Assembly (NCBI GenBank): GCA_031254675.1
Contig: JAIRTV010000400.1
Coordinates: 1-6,987, forward strand
DNA: 6,987 nt
Source of the DNA: Planctomycetaceae bacterium
GTDB lineage: Bacteria > Planctomycetota > Planctomycetia > Pirellulales > Thermoguttaceae
Reading direction: 5' to 3'
Part shown: positions 5,084-6,987 of the stretch, piece by piece
How the letters are laid out: each line of letters opens with the position of its first letter
Numbering within the stretch: position 1 is the stretch's first letter
Translations under genes and position numbers: made by a program
Notes under the pieces: generated by a model
Told to the model about the DNA's origin: nothing
The model's input: only the letters and a program-made list of their open reading frames with translations
The model's database searches: none

Positions 5084-6682
5084 ATGAAACAGGAAATGTT
5101 AATTAACGTCCGGCAACCGGAAGAATGTCGAATTGCGGTTGTCGAAAACGGGTTGCTCGAAGAACTCTATGTCGAGCGCACCGCCCACGATAACTATGTC
5201 GGCAATATCTACAAAGGTATCGTTGTTAATATCGAACCAAGTATTCAGGCAGCGTTCATTGATTTCGGAATTGGACGCAACGGATTCCTGCATATCAGTG
5301 ATGTTGAACCTTGTTATTTCAGGCAAGTTCCCGGTTGGGCAGAGAAAGAACGACGCGAATTAGCCAACCGGAATAATCGTGACGAACGGAATCTCAGAAA
5401 CTCCGTTCCCGACGACGGTCTCCTTTATAACCGCCCACGCTTCAAACCGCCCATTCAGGAAGTGTTTCGACGCGGAGACGAAGTTCTGATTCAGGTCATT
5501 AAAGAAAGTATCGGTAACAAAGGACCAACATTATCGACCTACATTAGTATTCCAGGGCGATATCTGGTGTTGATGCCTTCGCTCGGACGAGTCGGAATTT
5601 CACGCAAAATTGAAGATGATTCGTTACGGAGGAGATTGCGCGACATGATGAATGGTCTGCATCCCCCCAAAGGTCTCGGATTCATCGTGCGAACCGCCGG
5701 CGCCGACCGAACACAAAAAGAACTTTCACGCGACCTCGCTTATCTCATGCGACTTTGGAAAGTTATCGTGCGCCGCCTGAAAAAAATGCCGTCTCCAATT
5801 GATATTTATGAAGAAAGCGACATGATCATCCGAACAATTCGCGATATTTTCAGTTCGGAAATTGACTCGATTATCATTGACGAACCAACCGCATTCGAAC
5901 GAGCAAAAGAATTTCTGCAATTCGTCATGCCTCGCCATATCAATCGGTTGCAACTCTACGAAGGCAAAGAACCAATTTTTCACAAATTCGGTATCGATAA
6001 AGAAATTGCGAAAATCAATCGTCGTCGCGTACCGTTAAAAGGCGGCGGTTCGCTGGTGATCGATCAAACGGAAGCGTTGGTGGCTATCGATGTCAACAGC
6101 GGTAGCTTTCGCACCGAAGATAACGCCGAAGAAACCGCGTACCAAATGAATCTTATCGCGGCAAAAGAAATCGCACGACAAATTCGGTTACGTGATCTTG
6201 GCGGTGTCATTGTCAACGATTTTATCGATATGAAAAAGGAATTACACCGCCGCAATGTCGAACGAACACTTCGGGACGCAATCAAACGCGATCGCGCTAA
6301 AACAAAGATTTTGCGAACAAGTCCGTTTGGCTTGATTGAAATGACTCGGCAACGTGTGCGACCTTCACTCAAACGCAGTGTGTATCAGGAATGTCCGTGT
6401 TGTCATGGCGGAGGAGTTGTGAAATCGCCGGAAAGTATGGCGTTGGAAGTTTTTCGCGCGTTGGTTCTGGCGTCGCAACATCCTAATATTGCGAAAGTTC
6501 GGGTGATACTTGCCGACGTTGTTGTCGAATATCTGAACAATAAAAAACGTTTGGAATTGGCAACAATTGAGCGAGACGGCAATGTCGAAATTGTGATCCG
6601 CGCCCAACCCGATGTATGGCCTGAACATCTTGAAATCGAATGTTTTGACGCAAACAATAAACCTATTCCCTTCACAATATAA
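5084..6682 (+). CDS. rng: ribonuclease G/E family endoribonuclease
   Basis: This single-strand-specific endoribonuclease acts in mRNA decay and rRNA maturation in the cytoplasm. The 532 residues form the catalytic half only, without an RNase E-type degradosome scaffold tail. An S1 domain begins near residue 38 (NIYKGIVVNIEPSIQAAFID, 41-60) and resumes at 126-160 after a charged insertion (about 84-120). The 5'-sensor segment is GFIVRTAG (199-206). Catalytic aspartates are D336 in AIDVNSG and D379 in VNDFIDM, 43 residues apart as for Asp303 and Asp346 of E. coli RNase E. C437 and C440 in CPCC match the zinc-link CPxC. VNDFIDM has Asn where Ile is usual. AGGAAAGG lies 5 nt before ATG 5084 and may be masked by a hairpin. 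It follows the DUF2344 gene by 52 bp, probably as one operon. G versus E naming is by the lack of a scaffold tail. Confidence 0.97.
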   Translation: MKQEMLINVRQPEECRIAVVENGLLEELYVERTAHDNYVGNIYKGIVVNIEPSIQAAFIDFGIGRNGFLHISDVEPCYFRQVPGWAEKERRELANRNNRDERNLRNSVPDDGLLYNRPRFKPPIQEVFRRGDEVLIQVIKESIGNKGPTLSTYISIPGRYLVLMPSLGRVGISRKIEDDSLRRRLRDMMNGLHPPKGLGFIVRTAGADRTQKELSRDLAYLMRLWKVIVRRLKKMPSPIDIYEESDMIIRTIRDIFSSEIDSIIIDEPTAFERAKEFLQFVMPRHINRLQLYEGKEPIFHKFGIDKEIAKINRRRVPLKGGGSLVIDQTEALVAIDVNSGSFRTEDNAEETAYQMNLIAAKEIARQIRLRDLGGVIVNDFIDMKKELHRRNVERTLRDAIKRDRAKTKILRTSPFGLIEMTRQRVRPSLKRSVYQECPCCHGGGVVKSPESMALEVFRALVLASQHPNIAKVRVILADVVVEYLNNKKRLELATIERDGNVEIVIRAQPDVWPEHLEIECFDANNKPIPFTI

Positions 6683-6702
6683 CAAAAATTTTTTCGTGAA
6701 TC

Positions 6703-6792
6703 GTTAATAGTAACTAGTTCGCAAGCGTGCTATTAACCGAAACATTTTTAATTCGCTTGCGTAACTATTAACTATTCACTTAACTATTAACT
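6703..6792. repeat. hairpin element related to copy A (copy B)
   Basis: This shorter relative of the element at 1209-1347 shares AGTTCGCAAGCG (6716-6727), which differs from copy A by one base, and AACTATT/CACTATT heptamer-like motifs (6762-6792). The inner arms CGCAAGCG (6720-6727) and CGCTTGCG (6754-6761) pair perfectly around a 26-nt loop, and GTTAATAG (6703-6710) pairs with CTATTAAC (6765-6772) outside them. It fills the gap between the RNase G/E stop and the antitoxin ATG; the last heptamer runs into that ATG. It may also end or process the RNase transcript, though no typical terminator with a T-run follows. Confidence 0.88.
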
Positions 6793-6987
6793 ATGACAAT
6801 GTCCACAATCAATTTGAAATTACCGGAATCATTACAAAATTTTGTTAATCATCAAGTTGCCGAACTGGGACTTTCGGCACCGGATAAATATTTCGAAAAA
6901 CTCGTCGAAGAAGAACAGAAAAGGAAAATCGACGAATATTATTACAAAAAATGCCAGGAAGCCCTCGAAAGCGGTGAACCAATTCGT
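6793..6987 (+). CDS. ParD-like ribbon-helix-helix antitoxin, 3' end outside window
   Basis: Sixty-five codons are visible before the right edge. The N terminus reads MTMSTINLKLPESLQNFVNH: an INLKLP beta strand followed by a helix, the ribbon-helix-helix DNA-binding layout. LGLSAPDKYFEKLVEEEQKR follows, matching the G-x-S-x-x-x-Y/F-hydrophobic pattern of ParD. EALESGEPIR then matches the SGE segment where ParD antitoxins begin their toxin-binding tail. Members bind and neutralise a ParE-type toxin and repress their own operon; a toxin gene would be expected just past the edge but is not visible. ATG 6793 lies directly at the end of hairpin element B with no Shine-Dalgarno sequence; ATG 6799 is an alternative start two codons later and also fits the family N terminus. 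Confidence 0.85.
   Translation, partial: MTMSTINLKLPESLQNFVNHQVAELGLSAPDKYFEKLVEEEQKRKIDEYYYKKCQEALESGEPIR

Overview
The window most likely comes from a planctomycete chromosome of moderate GC, inferred from gene content. The minus-strand secreted protein (2579-3976) looks like the planctomycete-restricted family I recall as TIGR03009. A DUF2344/TIGR03936 protein directly followed by an RNase G/E gene is also an arrangement I associate with this phylum. No rRNA, tRNA, CRISPR array or transposase gene was seen.

Left part (1-1195): a 21-bp tandem array fills about 43-378. Each unit is a 16-bp palindrome plus a 5-bp spacer. The array is also open as a heptapeptide-repeat frame that runs off the left edge and stops at 452. 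A conserved protein of unknown function (482-1195) follows with a good ribosome binding site.

Middle (1196-4377): a long imperfect hairpin element (1209-1347) ends 4 bp before the start codon of a complete GspF/PilC-type inner-membrane platform protein (1352-2551). This gene converges on the secreted TIGR03009-like protein, leaving 27 bp between them. A divergent intergenic region of about 400 bp (3977-4377) carries a good sigma70-like promoter for the minus-strand gene, a weaker one for the plus-strand pair, an A16 tract held between 6-bp inverted repeats, and a 12-bp palindrome.

Right part (4378-6987): a DUF2344 protein and RNase G/E form a probable two-gene operon. The RNase ribosome binding site lies in the 3' arm of a small hairpin. 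A second, shorter copy of the hairpin element (6703-6792) follows and runs directly into the start codon of a ParD-like antitoxin cut by the window edge. The DUF2344 and RNase genes probably act in RNA and translation-related housekeeping. GspF/PilC and the secreted protein concern the cell envelope. The antitoxin and repeat elements look like accessory insertions between housekeeping genes.

The least explained structure is the 21-bp array: palindromes spaced two helical turns apart, with sequence change confined to the palindrome centre.
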